A stretch of DNA of 59,894 bases from an uncultured Prevotellaceae bacterium (GTDB lineage: Bacteria > Bacteroidota > Bacteroidia > Bacteroidales > Bacteroidaceae), in contig CACWSX010000012.1 of NCBI GenBank assembly GCA_902763615.1, positions 1 through 59,894 on the forward strand, written 5' to 3'. The first letter of the stretch is position 1; every line of letters starts with the position of its first letter. Under the pieces are notes generated by a model. The model saw only the letters and a list, made by a program, of their open reading frames with translations, did no database searches and was not told the DNA's origin. Positions 59,867 through 59,894 of this stretch are shown here, piece by piece. A program made the translations under genes and the position numbers.

Positions 59867-59894
59867 ATTTTGCCATGTCAGAATTTTCACTTAC

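Overview
The window looks like chromosome of a Prevotella/Segatella-type Bacteroidales. The evidence is a SusC/SusD outer-membrane pair, a hybrid two-component regulator with a beta-propeller sensor, many secreted glycan enzymes with Bacteroidota-style signal peptides, DUF3244-like secreted proteins, and more than twenty sites matching the Bacteroidota -7 promoter element TAnnTTTG (often written TATCTTTGCA). No rRNA, tRNA, CRISPR array or intact insertion sequence was seen. The species is inferred, not proven.

Layout. 1-13.9 kb: the end of a DASS transporter, then a pentosan-utilisation region. It holds a leftward GPH symporter - GH43 - sigma factor - upp run and a rightward acetylesterase - GPH symporter - nucleoside kinase run. 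Two divergent secreted beta-L-arabinofuranosidase-type enzymes (GH127/GH146) follow. 13.9-14.9 kb: a gene-free kilobase with a perfect 42-bp inverted repeat built of 8-9 bp iterons. 14.9-21.4 kb: a membrane-anchored TPR/HTH lipoprotein and two modular secreted paralogues ending in DUF3244-like domains. 21.5-29 kb: a decayed small ORF, a MATE pump with a secreted alpha/beta hydrolase, and a lactate operon (LctP permease and a large FAD/Fe-S dehydrogenase). 29-38.1 kb: SusD, SusC and the HTCS, with no glycosidase beside them. 38.2-44.6 kb: housekeeping genes (WbqC-like, a degenerate S26 peptidase, LepB, DapB, a thioesterase, DprA, DUF2851). 44.7-47.4 kb: a LemA/DUF2207 pair split by a four-helix-bundle gene and framed by heptamer arrays. 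47.4-52.9 kb: a metzincin protease, a CE2-like esterase, a DUF3332 lipoprotein and DusB. 52.9-55.6 kb: a small mobile-looking module (VapE-type ATPase, a 58-aa zinc-ribbon protein, an M15 peptidase and an unknown gene). 55.7-59.9 kb: a second TPR/HTH lipoprotein divergent from a DUF3244-like protein, then an XRE regulator, a truncated fibre-like secreted protein and a lipocalin-like lipoprotein.

How genes work together. GH127/GH146 enzymes, the esterase, GH43 and two GPH symporters fit stepwise breakdown and import of acetylated, arabinose-rich xylan or arabinan. The SusCD/HTCS set could supply uptake and sensing, but its substrate cannot be read from this sequence.

The least explained system is the repeated pairing of a lipoprotein carrying periplasmic TPRs, one membrane helix and a cytoplasmic HTH with secreted DUF3244-like proteins (14.9-21.4 kb and 55.7-57.9 kb). 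Other items to look at are two iteron-built inverted repeats (one next to the VapE gene), a heptamer repeat family that reaches into a signal-peptide coding region, and a signal peptidase paralogue that has lost both catalytic residues.
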